This document shows, in pieces, positions 21,600 through 35,343 of a stretch of 64,000 nt of DNA (its first letter is position 1; each line of letters opens with the position of its first letter). The stretch spans positions 43,894,433-43,958,432 of the forward strand of contig CM055092.1 in NCBI GenBank assembly GCA_029204225.1. Reading direction: 5' to 3'. A model generated the notes under the pieces. The model was given only the letters and a program-made list of their open reading frames with translations, was not told the origin of the DNA and did not search any database. The stretch comes from Diphasiastrum complanatum (taxonomy: Eukaryota; Streptophyta; Lycopodiopsida; Lycopodiales; Lycopodiaceae). Made by a program: the position numbers and the translations under genes.

Positions 21600-22394
21600 T
21601 CAAAAACCAGAAGCTTTCATGACCAGTCCTCTTACAATATCTGCAGAATAGTTTATGCACAGGTTGGAATGATGAAGAGCTTGAATTTGATCCTGAACCA
21701 AAATCTGATCCAGACTGCATGTTTCTCTTTTTTTTAGTAGAGCCTGACTTTGTAGATCTCTTGAATCTAAACTTCTGATTTTTTGAATACAGAGTTTGAG
21801 GATCCGATCCTGAGCCTGAGGAGGATGTTGATCTTCTGATCTCCTCTTGTATGAGCAGCGAGATTACTCTTGATAGAGTGAGGTGCTCCTAGGTAGAAAT
21901 TGTCATTATCCACTTTTCGTAGGCTTCAGGTAGACTCGATAATAGAGTCATGACTGCATCGAAATCTTCAATGACTGAGCCTGTTACAGTCATCTGCTCC
22001 ATGAGATTTTGAAAGTGTTGAGGTGAGTCGAAACACTATCTGCTTTAGACATTCTAAGGTTGAAGAATTTCTTCCTCAGATGGAGCTTGGATGTAATGTC
22101 TCTAATGTCGTAGAGAGTTGCTAGGATGTTCCATGCATCCTTAGTTGTCTGAGCAGCATGTATGTGGCTAATCTGAATGTCCTTTATGTTGAGGGAGATC
22201 ATGGCAAATGCTTCCTCATCTCTCAGTCTCTACTTAGTGATGATGGCTGCATCACCTTTTGATTTGAGTTATGCGCCATCAACGATGTCCCACAGTTCTT
22301 TGGCTAGAAGTATAACCTTCATCTTGAATTTCCAAAGATGGTAGTTATCTCCATCAAGTTTGTCAATGAGAGATGAACTGGATGATGAATCCAT
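21600..22394 (-). pseudogene. Cop-D gag fragment
   Basis: Copia gag on the minus strand, starting MDSSSSSLIDKLDGDNYHL at 22394 and continuing LWKFKMKVILLAKELWDIV. Stops follow near 22270 and 22230. It then runs through DIQISHIHAAQTTKDAWN, SVSTHLNTF and LSSLPEAYEKW to a degenerate knuckle CRYCKRTGHESF near 21640, where the last cysteine is lost. A frameshift lies near 22000. Everything after gag is missing. Confidence 0.88.
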
Positions 22395-22525
22395 TATGGT
22401 TGAACGAGATTGTTGGTAGAAACAACGAATTTTGGAATATTGTTGGTTGCACGTTTGCTAGAAAGACGTCTTGATAGAAACAAAACTGATAATCTGAAGT
22501 AAAAATGCAGATTATTGAAATGTCT

Positions 22526-22537
22526 GCTCTGATACCA
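22526..22537 (-). other. Cop-D primer-binding site
   Basis: TGGTATCAGAGC on the minus strand, directly beside the LTR at 22538 and upstream of the Cop-D gag. Confidence 0.88.
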
Positions 22538-23244
22538 TGTCGTAAAACGGTGGTCTTGAGTGCAGTAGAGGCTCGGTTGCTTAGAGCGTAGGCTTGTAGG
22601 AACAAAAACGCAATAGTTAGCAGCAGAAATATTCAAGTAGAAGAATTCATATAGTTTGCGCAAATGAACGACGCAATAGTGAGACAAAAATTGCACTTTG
22701 ATAAATATCAACAATGAGCACAATGGTAATAACTTCAGCTTGCTGAGCATGATAACGCTGGCTACAGATATCTCTGATTGAAATAGAATTTTCAAAAATT
22801 AACACTTACATAGCTTGTTTCAGTTAATATAGAGATTTACAAGAGAGGAAATATCTTACAAGCCTTTAAGGCTATTTATGCCAGTCTTTGCATATGTACA
22901 AAGTTGGTAACCGTCAACCACTTTTGGAATATTTATTTGTCCAGCTATTTTAGGGTTACTCATCCATTGGCGAAGTCGGTCAGCAAAAATGCGAAAAACA
23001 CGAAAGTGCCTTAAAAATGATTTCTAAGGTATTCTGGCCACTTGGCCAGTGTGTCACATTTTTCACTAAGGAGCGAAAAAGGCAAAAAAGACGAAGGCGC
23101 CTAAAAAATGATTACTAAGTCATAGAAAATCTCAAAGGGAAAAATGTGAAGGACAAACAATATGTTGTCGGCCTTCGGTTTTTTTTTTTCAAGATGCTCA
23201 TTACTTGAACAATTTGTTTAAGGCTGAGTATAAGAAATCTAACA
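22538..23244 (-). repeat. Cop-D 5' LTR
   Basis: About 707 bp, reading TGTTAGATTTC to TACGACA on the minus strand. It is homologous to the plus-strand LTR at 39046: both contain a CAGCCT motif, TAATGAGCATCTTGAA and TAGCCAGCGTTATCA. The boundaries follow from the primer-binding site on one side and homology to 39046 on the other. Confidence 0.82.
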
Positions 23245-23399
23245 ACTATGACCAGAAACCGTAGGTTTAGAAAGGATATAGACCTAAATCTGAAGAGAAG
23301 GGATATTGACCTAGGTCAAGCCCTAGAGAATCTAAAACTGGAAATAGGGCTCTTTTCCCTAGATGTCTTACCATAAACTCTAACTATGAAATACTAAAT

Positions 23400-23740
23400 C
23401 CATTTCTCATTATCACTTATCTTAATTCCTTTAAACTAGACCCCTTAAATTCCCTTTATATATATCTCTTATCCCAAAGCCCCTTACCCTAAACCCGTTA
23501 ATTCCCTAGATCTGTTATCCTCAAGTCCCTTACTCCAAATCCATTTACCTAGATCTCTTACTCCAAATCCTAAATCCTAAGCCCTGGTCTCTTTACCCCT
23601 CACCATAAACCCTTTTTCCTATATGGCTTACCTTAAACTCCACATCTAAATCACGAAGCCCCTTTTCCTAGATGCCTTATCTTAAATTTTGTAAACTGGA
23701 CACCTAAGCCCCTTTTCCTTAGATCTCTTCACAACTTCTG
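23400..23740. repeat. Degenerate telomere-like repeat block
   Basis: Many short variants of CCCTAAA and CCCTTACCCTAAACCC-like DNA, mixed with CCTAGATCTCTTA. Example motifs are CCTTACCCTAAACCC near 23482 and TCACCATAAACCC near 23598. It is not a clean (CCCTAAA)n array. It could be an old interstitial telomeric array or an unrelated pyrimidine-rich minisatellite. Confidence 0.5.
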
Positions 23741-23844
23741 AACAATTGAAATTTATAAAATTGATTATTTTTCTATTAACCTCCCTGGTTCTTCAAAATC
23801 TTTGAGAATTTGGCTAAAGTAGCTTATAACCTATACCACACTAA

Positions 23845-23857
23845 GGCTTTGATACCA
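23845..23857 (-). other. Copia-type primer-binding site of an unplaced fragment
   Basis: TGGTATCAAAGCC reads on the minus strand and is followed on its LTR side by TGATAAAAATC at 23858, as in the Cop-A arrangement. The rest of the element and the far LTR end are not recognisable. Confidence 0.6.
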
Positions 23858-26204
23858 TGATAAAAATCAATTTGCATAGTTTGCACTACAATTTTAACAA
23901 GCTATCAACCACATAATATGGAAAACTAAAAAGAAACTAAGCACACACACACTATAGAACTCCAAAAACTATATATATAAAAAGTAAACCAAAATTAAAT
24001 ACACATACTCAGAAGTGGGGTGCCACTGCATGGCAAGCGATCCCCATTATGGGACAATTGTCTTGGTTCTCTAGTGACTATGCCATTAGCATGGCACATG
24101 CTACAATAGCATGTATACATAAAATGTAAAAAAATTGCTAATTAAAGAGAAGCATGTCCACCAAAACATAAAATGGGCTTACACTATTTTAACAATGAAT
24201 GACATGAAAAAAGATCTACAAATACACCAATTTAAGATTAGAAATAAACCTAAAGTATTGAGGTATTTCACATTGTAGGTGTGATTCCTTATGTAGTTCA
24301 AGTTACAATCTCCTCCACCCCAAGTCATAAATCCATGATTGTGGATTATATCAATCAATTTTAGTTTGGATCTCAAAGTCTTCATAAAGCAGCACTCAGT
24401 TATTTTTTTCATCTTTTTTTATATATGGTAATAAAAAATAAACACTAAACATTGTTATTATTATTTGATAACAAACACATATTAATATTATTTGGATTTC
24501 GCATTCTACATTTGCATGTGACTTGTGATCCCAATCTTTGTCCGTAAGCTTAGAGTATGCATAATCTAATAAATTTTTACAAACAAACATAGTCAGAGTT
24601 CTATGCACTTTAACACTTGAAATTGTTTTGATAAGTACATATAAAACAACAAACCAATTTCATTAAACAATTTTTGAGTCTATACTTTTTTTCAACAATG
24701 TTCTTATTTCATAAACTAGCTCACAATGAAAAATTTTAGGCATTGTAGCATTAGGAGTAATTCACTCATCACTTCTAAAGCTAGGTAACATAATGGATTT
24801 GATCTATCCAAATTTCTTCTACCTTTATGATGGGAAAGATATGCTACATGGATGAATTATATGGTGCATGTAGCACTATGCTAGGGCTTCGTATGTGTAA
24901 TTTTTCTTTATGAATACAAAATTTCCTTGGCTCATTTTTACAAAAATTCTCTAGTACTTCCAATTGTGATAATGCTTTTCAGCATAACTTTCACTTTGAC
25001 ATTTCCACAAAAAGCCTTCTTGCGTCCAAAAGCAATATCAAGTGATATCATATTTGAGCACACATTACCAGAAACATTTCATTCTCCATATCATATGGAC
25101 AATATTTGTTTCGAACACACTATTTATTTTATCCTTATATTATCTATTCCTTGCATTCAAAATCGATACTATAGTTTTTTTTAGTTTGATTGTTATGGCC
25201 AATTTTGACTTATAGTTGTTATCATCTTTGCTTTAAAATTTTATGTCATTGATATTATTTAGAATTTTAAATAAATTTTTTCTTCTATTTTGCTTACAAT
25301 CACTGAAGATCCTAAAGTAGAAGCTTTTGCTTATCATTTTGTTATATTTAGGTCCTATTCCAGTCTACCATTTTTTATGTCTCTAAATAAAGATATGATT
25401 AGTTATTTGGATTTGGTGAATGTTAGACAACTTTTCAAATGTGTGAAGACACACAAATCAATGTGATTGATCTTCTAAGGAGTGTGTGATTGCACATAGA
25501 TCTATCTCTTGATTGATTCAAACAATCTAGCTTGACAATCTCAAGGCAAGAGCACACAAACATGCAATTATCATTCACCAACTATCATTCACATAGTTAG
25601 ACAACTTTTGATAAAAGAAACTACATATAAAATTGGCTTGCTCTTGGCAAGAGCAATTTAGAAAAAAATGTAAGTGCTGGAGCTCATTTTCCCAAACTCT
25701 CATAAAAAAAACTGTGTAGAATCAGCTCACACACTCTCATAGAGTGGCCGCTCGAGATCCAAGATGGATGGCAATGAAGCTCAATGATTGGACCACTCTT
25801 AGATCACTTGGCTACAATGATTGGACCATTTTAATAAACCTCTTGATCTTATTGGTCCACATGGTCAACTAGCATTGTGAGGTGGTTTGTTCTTGCCCTC
25901 TACCATCAAGCCAAGTGTCAACATCCTACACTAGCTCAAGCTAATCTAAATCATATTTTGGCCAAATCACATACTTACATGGGGGGGGGTGGATTCGGCA
26001 TAGCACCTCCAAAAGTCAAGATAGATAGCTTTTACAATTTTCACAATATTGACAAGAAAAATTGAAAAGGCAAAATTGATAGATTTTGAATGTTTATCAA
26101 ACTACATGACGATTTCAACTTTATAGATTTTTTTCAACTATACATAATAAGTATGAAAAATCAAAAGGCTATCTATGTTGACTTTAGGGGTTTGATTAAG
26201 TTTT
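23858..26204. other. AT-rich stretch without a recognisable gene
   Basis: The left end may be LTR of the fragment with the primer-binding site at 23845. Frames at 24179-24412, 24396-24608 and 24927-25184 are short and show no known domain. The last starts with a hydrophobic stretch, but its context does not support a gene. Confidence 0.45.
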
Positions 26205-26504
<300 letters not shown>

Positions 26505-26561
26505 CATTTTGCATTGATTTAGAATTTAGGGTAATATATGAATAGATAATGTTAAAAGAAT

Positions 26562-28565
<2,004 letters not shown>

Positions 28566-28591
28566 AACAACTTAGTACTTAAGCCCCTCCA

Positions 28592-28735
28592 AACATATAT
28601 GATCTAAAATGCCAATACTATCCTTCAGTGAAGATGAAGATGAAGATGAAGATGAAGATGAAGATGAAGAACATATATGATCTAAAATGCCAATACTATG
28701 ATATACTATCCCTTCACTGAAGATGAAGATGAAGA
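28592..28735. repeat. Duplicated segment with a GAAGAT hexamer repeat
   Basis: ATATGATCTAAAATGCCAA occurs at about 28596 and again at 28675. Each copy leads into a GAAGAT hexamer array, six or more units near 28630-28668 and three near 28719-28735. It lies just past the peroxidase stop codon and may be in its 3' untranslated region. Confidence 0.85.
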
Positions 28736-28765
28736 TCAAGAGAAAGAAACTGAATGGAATTTTTT

Positions 28766-30856
28766 TCAGTTCACCTGAGTGCAATCTCGTCTGATTTCAC
28801 CATCGTTTCCCACCTTAACTCCGATGCTGGCCATTTTGGTTATGGCAGTCACAAAAGCATCAGAAAAGATGCCACTCCTCTTCGCATACAAGGTAACAAG
28901 GCCTCTCGTCCGTCTGTCCGTGAATAGAACCTCATCAGATGTCAGAACGCCTTTGCCAACCCTCAAATTCTTATAGTACGCATTGTCAAATTTTGTTGGA
29001 GTGGTTACGTCAAAGTTCACCACCACAGTTGAATCAACATTCTGTGGGCAAGCCAGCTGAAGGCTCTGGGCGAACTCAGGATTCATGGTTGGATCGACTC
29101 CATTGTTGCTGCTAAAACCAAATATTCGGTTTGAAAACTGACTGCAGTGAGTGAAACCAATTGTATGGCAAGCTGCATTTCCATCAGGATCAAAAGGTCT
29201 CATAATTTGTCAGTCTAGATTCCTTACGGTTGCAGTTCTGGTACAAGCTCTTAATAACCAGAAATCTTTGAGATAATCAGTGCTGAAAATTCCCTCCTAT
29301 GCTTTTTATTTCGAGTTAATGATTTCTAGAGAATTTTGCGAATCTTGATCTATAACATAAGCATTAAGGAGTAATGTTTTCAAGAATCACAAATAGTCTG
29401 CGTATGTTTCAAATCCTTACCTGACAGGGTAACAACATCCTTTCGAGTTAATCCCTTTTGTGCAAAGATGGCAACCAGCTCATCAAGGCTGTTATTTGCA
29501 TGCGGTAAAGTAACTCTGGAAGCCATAGATATTCGTCCATCTCTTCGGCCTGTTTGCACTGCATACCTAGGCCCTTCAACCTGTTAATCACAGCATCTCC
29601 AAATTCAGGAAAATAGCAAGCTAGTCTGATCAATGGAAACGAGTAATTTAACAACATATGCATTGACCTGAACAGCTCTTATATGTCTTCGAAAAGAATA
29701 AACAAAAGACTGAGAAACAATACCAGGGCAACTAGATCACGGGTTGCCAAAGCAAGCACATCTGCACAAGAAACAATTCCAGGACATTGAGCCTCGACAG
29801 CTTGCTTAGCCCGAATGACGGTGTCAAAACCGTCACCTGCTAGTGATAGGTTGTCAAGAGCGTCCTTCTCCGCAGTGTTGTCTGGCGTGGAAGCAATGAT
29901 CACGGAGGCATCGCAACCCTGTAACACAGCCAGAGCTACAATCAGCTATTGAAAATTTGACAAAGATCGTCTCAGATCAAATGAAATCCAACCTGTTCAG
30001 ACTGAATTAATGCTATTGTGCTCTCGGTCAAGCCTCCAGAAAGTTTTGCTCAAGCTAAGAATTACTGGTGATGCCCATCATGCGAATAACCTTGAGCGAT
30101 CTTGAGACTTGTAGCCTAAGATAGCGAGCTTATACGTGAATGAATGTACGGCCAGTAGGTGATAAGTTCAGGTAACGTTGATGTTTCAAACGCGTCTTGT
30201 TCTAAGATTGAAGGACTCACGGAGAGGAAATTTTATACCCTAAGCTTAACGTAGTTTCAAGAGTCAGCGTTTAGTCGAGAGTGAAGTTGCTCTAGAAAAT
30301 ACAATTTATAACGATGTTAGATTAACTTCTGTATTGAGCCATTTTTTTCTGGAGCTGCAATACAGCAATCGATGGATCGATTATTGCTGTATGAGATGAG
30401 AATTTGTTAATGAAGCTCCCGTGTGCAGAATATGCTAACCAATAAACTCTCTTTATGCAATCTGGATGAACGTTGAATTATGCAAGGAGTCAGGACTGGC
30501 ATGTTCTGTACAATGTCAGAAATTAAGTTGCTTTATTTGATATTTTATTCATGATGATGCGAAGCCTAGCTGTTCTAATACGAGATCATGCAGATACTGA
30601 TACTAACACTTGTAAATCGATGCAGACAACGGACCTCAATCATACAATCATGAAAAAGCAGCCGAAGAGTCGCAGCAGCGCTTGAAGGAGCTTCACCGAA
30701 TTTCTGTGTAACCGTGTCCGTTATTATACTTTCCGCGTCTGGACAGGTATTTTGGTAAAATCCCACTGTGAGCTGCGCTGCGGAGCTTCGGAAAGCGGCA
30801 TTTACCAACAAAGCAAAAACTAAACACCGCATAAATCTGAGTCGAGGTACAGCCAT
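28766..30856 (-). CDS. Class III (secretory) peroxidase, four exons
   Basis: Haem peroxidase of the plant secretory type, which oxidises phenolic substrates with hydrogen peroxide in the cell wall or vacuole. Exons read on the minus strand are 30856-30635, 29918-29724, 29580-29421 and 29172-28766, with GT-AG introns of 716, 143 and 248 bp. The spliced protein is 327 aa, the usual size, and has the classic four-exon structure. Residues 1-27 look like a signal peptide, with [16 protein letters not shown] following. The distal motif RLLFHDC keeps the catalytic Arg and His. [23 protein letters not shown] and proximal HTIGFTHC follow. All eight conserved cysteines are present. Two local oddities are MIE after FHDC, where FV is usual, and SAC before HTIG, where SGA or SGG is usual. 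It most resembles the group with [13 protein letters not shown]. No lesion is seen, so it is probably functional. Confidence 0.93.
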
Positions 30857-30947
30857 TGTGCTTCAATAGCCTTCTACCTTGAACGATATTGTCTACTAAA
30901 TCAGTATTTCATAAGGATATTCAAACAATCCATTTTCGCTCAAATAC

Positions 30948-30989
30948 AAGAGAGAGAGAGGAAGCACACGCTGTAAGTCATATATTATA
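30948..30989 (-). promoter_or_regulatory. Candidate core promoter of the peroxidase gene
   Basis: On the minus strand TATAATATA (30981-30989) is followed about 20 bp later by a pyrimidine run, CTTCCTCTCTCTCTCTTG. A TATA box followed by a pyrimidine patch is a common plant core promoter layout. The ATG lies about 125 bp downstream, so the 5' untranslated region would be about 90-100 bases. The start site itself is inferred. Confidence 0.5.
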
Positions 30990-31493
30990 CTGAATCAATT
31001 CAATCATAGAATGAGAAACATGATAGAAAAAATGGTTCTGTATCTGTTTAGTATCAGGTGCATGGGAAAATCAACAGGCAGCAATGAACAGGGAGAAACA
31101 GAGAAACATGCAGCTAATCACTTGGAGATGAGATGTTATAATTTGAGGCAAATTACAGAAGCACAAATATGTATAGCAACAAGGCCTACTCTATTCCTCG
31201 CACAAATATGTCATCATGACAATGAATATTGATTGTTTGTGAGTAGATATGCCAAGAACTTCAACAAAAGGGTGTCCAAGTCTTTCACCACCCCATTCAT
31301 GGGACACGACCAACTAACCATAGTATTTTATGTTCTTGGCTGGGAAGGCCCCAAATGGTGGGCCATCAGCCCCTTCGTGTGTACAACTTGGTGAAATGGC
31401 CAGGTGGGCAACCACCTCGTAGTAGTTGTGAAGGGAATAGCATAAATGCAGCCTAATTACAAGGCGTAGCGGAGCCTCACAAAATATGTCATG

Positions 31494-31720
31494 TATCCTT
31501 CACCCAATGCTTTGCCTTGTTCTTCACTTTGCCTTTGGAAGTTGATCCTCCATTCTTCATCTCAACCTCCTTGCCTTGATTCTTCTTTAATGGATGTTGT
31601 TTATTCTTGCCTTTGGATGTAAAATTTGCTTTCTCCTCTCCTCCATTAAGTGACATGCCTCCCATTCTTGTCTTGAGGTGTAGGAGTCTACTCTCCTCGG
31701 CCACAAGAACATTGATTACT
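31494..31720 (-). pseudogene. Cop-A-type gag scrap upstream of the peroxidase gene
   Basis: A short piece of copia gag with NVLVAEESRLLHLKTRM, SLNGGEEKANFTSKGK and the Lys-rich tail. It matches the Cop-A gag at about 8560-8760 in the same orientation. It is cut at both ends, lies about 640 bp upstream of the peroxidase ATG and has no LTR attached. Confidence 0.9.
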
Positions 31721-33149
31721 TGGAACAATTTTAGAAAAATGGACAATCTATTTATAGACCATCCATTTCGTATGCATAATAGAAAGTCTACAAAAAAAAA
31801 CTATGGATTATGCCAATTTAAGCTACTTCAATTTTGTCAATTCATCTACAAGTGAATTGACATCATGCTTTTGAAATTATGCACAAGAAGGGGGTAGGAA
31901 AGTTTTCCAAAAATTAAACGTGAGACTCTTATCTCTTATTTCACGAGTCACAAGAATGTAGATTGCACTTTTCAATCTCCAACTAAGAATCCAAGTACGA
32001 TGAAATTTCTTGTTTTTATTGATGAAACATGGGAAAATTCATAATAGTACAAACGAGTACATGCAGAAAGTATAAAGGCCATAATGCTTTTGCTCATCTT
32101 ATGCTCTTGATCTCTATGATCTTTTTGATCTTTACGAGGCATGGAAGCCTCTAATTTCTCTATCTATGGTGCACCCATCTTCATATAGTTTTCTAGTCAA
32201 GCATCTTGGTGTCATTAGTAGATAGGGCCAATTTTGGCTTTAGAGATCAAATAGTCAAGTACACATGTTTTGTCATCATTAGGACATAAGTCAATTATGA
32301 TGTACCTTGAGCTAGTTAGGTTGCTTACAAGTGTCCAAGTTAGATTTGATGAGTGATCAAGCCAATGTGTTGGCAAGGAGTCAAGGGTCCAATCATAAGT
32401 GAGAGATTTGATGTAAGGGTCCAATCAAAATCAAGAGATGTTGCATCACTCATCTAATAGGATTAGAGGGGCTATGAATAAGGGGTCCAATAGGAATTGA
32501 GCTTGGATTACCTCGAGATTCTATATGTACTTTCATTTCCTTCACTACTTTATGTGAGTTTTTCAGTCAAATTTGAGATCTATCATTTTTGTGTGTATTC
32601 TCTCTACCCGAGACCAATAAGTGGATTCTCTCTACTCGAGGAGAGGAGCTTGTTGGGACTTAGTTTTTTCATGAGTCTTTTTTCCACATTGTGAAACTAC
32701 TTTGATTATGAATGTATGCATGTAGATTTGCATCTTTGCCTTAAAATTTGACATAGATCTTGCATTTCAATCTAGAGTTGATCTAAAGTGCAAAAGCATT
32801 GCTTAGGAGATCAATTTCACACATTAGGACATTCCCACGTGTGTGAATTTTCAAAATTTGTTGAGTGTATGTCAATTGATTGACAATGGATGTGATATCA
32901 AATTTGATTGTAATACTTGCTTTATCATCCAGAAAGAAAATATAATTTCCAAAGGGATTAGAGATGGTAGGCCCTTTCAAGCGTGATCTTTGTATGAAAT
33001 CTAATCCAATTTGGATGTGATGGAAGCCAAAGGTAAGGTTATTTCTCAATAGGATAGATTGGAGCATCCAAATCTCAAATCCATGGAGATTGGAATTGAT
33101 GTTAATGTCAAGAATGCTGTTGGTGTCAAGGAAGTTGCATGGCTTAAGG
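31721..33149. other. Intergenic DNA with a dispersed repeat copy
   Basis: Contains the second copy (32192-32342) of the repeat at 26205-26352. No gene is recognisable. A near-palindrome CCCACGTGTGTGAA lies at about 32826, resembling the motif of the copia LTRs here. The left boundary of Gyp-Y lies near 33150 but is not sharp. Confidence 0.5.
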
Positions 33150-33799
33150 AGGAGTCAAGTGAAGAAATGTGTAAGGTTTGGTTTTGAGGACCCACGTTGT
33201 ATGAGTTTAGATAAGGATGGATCCATCTGCCCTGAAATTAAATATTCTGTGATTTCCTTGGCCCAAACAGGTGTAGAGTCAACTGGAAATAAGATGGCAT
33301 TGGATAAATCATCGTTGACGCCTTGATCTGGGGTGGATAGGTTAGGGATTCGAGATAGATGGTCTGCTAAAAAATGTTGAACTCCCTTTCAAACCACGAT
33401 CCTAAACTCAAATTCTCGCAGTAATAGGATCAATCGAGTGATACGACTAGTCGTGCAAGTCTTGTTGATGAGATATAGAAGTGTTTGATGATCAGTGAAG
33501 AAGGCAAAAACTTTTTCCAGAAGATAATGGTGAAACTTCTGAACCGCGTATACCATTGCCAAAGCTTCACGCTCGGTAGTGGTATAATTTACTTCAGCAG
33601 GTATCAATTGTCTACTGAGAAATCGGATTGGACAATCATTTTTGAATTCTCCTGATTGGGTGAGCAATGGCATACTTGGATGCATCGGTATGCACATGGA
33701 ATTATTTGGAGTAATCAGGAGCCCGGAGGATAGGTATATTGGTAAGGATTTCTTTGAGTTGATTGAATGCGACGCGTTGTCCATCAACGCTAAAGTCAT
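33150..33799 (-). pseudogene. Gyp-Y RNase H
   Basis: Gypsy-type RNase H with IRFLSRQLIPAEVNYTTTER, EALAMVYAVQKFHHYL, FFTDHQTLLYLI and, after a stop near 33388, QHFLADHLSRIPN. The usual order (FTDHK then ADHLSR) is kept. The frame is interrupted by at least one stop. The protein fades out near 33150-33200, before integrase would begin. Confidence 0.88.
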
Positions 33800-34094
33800 C
33801 TAAAAAGGAGTAGGCCTCATCTCCTGCCAGATTTTCTAGGATGGATTCTCCGAAAGGTAATGGAAAATGATCACGTTCTATGACGACATTAAGTTTTTTA
33901 AAATCAACACAGATCTGGAGTTTTCCATTTTTCTTAGGAATGATGACGATTGGGGAGACCCACTCAGTATGTTCGATTTCATAGATGAATTTTGCATCCA
34001 ACAAGTGTTGTAATTCTTCTTTGATTTTGGCCTTGTAGATCGGATTGCATCTATAGGGACGACTAGCAGTGGGCCTCGCACCCCGACCTCGCAC
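33800..34094 (-). pseudogene. Gyp-Y reverse transcriptase with the catalytic core deleted
   Basis: The fingers region is clear: PYRCNPIYKAKIKEELQHLL, EWVSPIVIIPKKNGKLQICV, DFKKLNVVIERDHFPLPF and EAYSFLDDFS. From there the frame passes directly into VDGQRVAFNQLKEILTNIP, which normally lies after the catalytic site. The palm with the catalytic aspartates (compare LLDDLCMHG in Gyp-X) has been lost without a frame change. The enzyme cannot be active. Confidence 0.88.
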
Positions 34095-35343
34095 CCGGTT
34101 TAAGGGGAGTACGATGCACAGCTACTTGGGGTGAGATGCCTTTCATGTCTTTATAGGACCAAGCAAAGACATGTCGATATTTGTGCATGAGCTTTTCAAG
34201 CCGTGCGTTGTTCGCGATTGAGATGAGCCCCAACGACTTTCATCTGCTCGCTCAGGGCAAGAGTGATGGTTCGGGCAGGGCCTTGGTAGGGTGAATTACC
34301 ATTTGGCTCACGTTGAGCTTGGGGTAATTGGATGGTGACATCCTCGATTGTATAGTCCTTAAAGTACGCAGGCACATCATGGGCTAGAGATTCGAGGGGG
34401 GCCTTGTCTTTCAACTATCTGGATGGTGATTTGGGAGGTTCGGGAGATGGTATAGAAACAGATGTGATCTCAGGAACCTCCCTAGTAGTGGTAAGGTCTC
34501 CAAGCAGCTGAATTTGAAGAGGTTTCTTCATCTTTTCCTTCATGGTATGGCCACATGGGTGTGGCTTCGGAGGACGTGAGGTGGGATGAGGGAGTGGTGG
34601 CACATCATGGAGGATCTCGTCGTCGACTTGAATAATTGTTTCTTTTTCACAAAGGTCTCATGGATAGTTTGGTTGTTTGACTCGGTAGAACTTGGTATTA
34701 GGTTTTTCGACGGTAACCTTGGCCACTGGTTCCACTTTGGATGATTGTTACGGAAAGGCCTTGAGTGGAAGGGCTTCCATGTAGTTGAGGATCTGAATGT
34801 CAAAAATGTCTAAATCGTCTGGGCAATTTTGAATTCGTAAGACATTCTCGTCATCTATGAATAAATCTTCTAATTCATCAGTAGGTAGCCATGCAACATT
34901 TAACAGCTCATCATTGTGTGGAAGAATATCAATAAAATTAATATTAATGATAGGGGTGTCTAGATCAAGAATTTGTTTGTTATCGGTCAAGGGAGTATAG
35001 ATACAATCATCCTGATGTTGAGCACAAGAATCGGCATTCACACAATCAATGGTAGTTAAATTGTGGCTCCAATTTATGATATCAGTGGATTCAATATAAT
35101 GACCTTTTTCATGGGTGGACTAGTATGGCTCAAACACTGAATTAGTAGTAGAGGATCCATTGTCGTGAAACCGTGCGGGTTTGAGTTTGCCAGATGAATC
35201 GATGGTGACAGTATTGTCTCTATTCCCAAAGGTGACTCAGCCTTTGCTCTAGTCGTAAATGACTCTTTCATTAGTGAGCCATGGGCGACCAAGTAGTAGC
35301 TCGTAGGAATAGGCATTGCTAGGAATATTGAGTACGACTAGGT
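34095..35343 (-). pseudogene. Gyp-Y linker between protease and reverse transcriptase
   Basis: Several short minus-strand frames without a known domain, colinear with 42091-43428 of Gyp-X. Counterparts include HDVPAYFKDYTIEDVTIQL (Gyp-Y) and HKMPNTFKNYSLDDVVIIM (Gyp-X). Stops and frameshifts are frequent. Confidence 0.75.

Noticed and set aside
23400-23740. True telomere end
   Set aside because: The repeats are too irregular and the sequence continues normally on both sides.
24927-25184. 85-codon plus-strand frame with a hydrophobic start that looks like a signal peptide
   Set aside because: It lies in AT-rich intergenic DNA, shows no known domain and no splice or promoter context. Hydrophobic codons are expected by chance in T-rich DNA.
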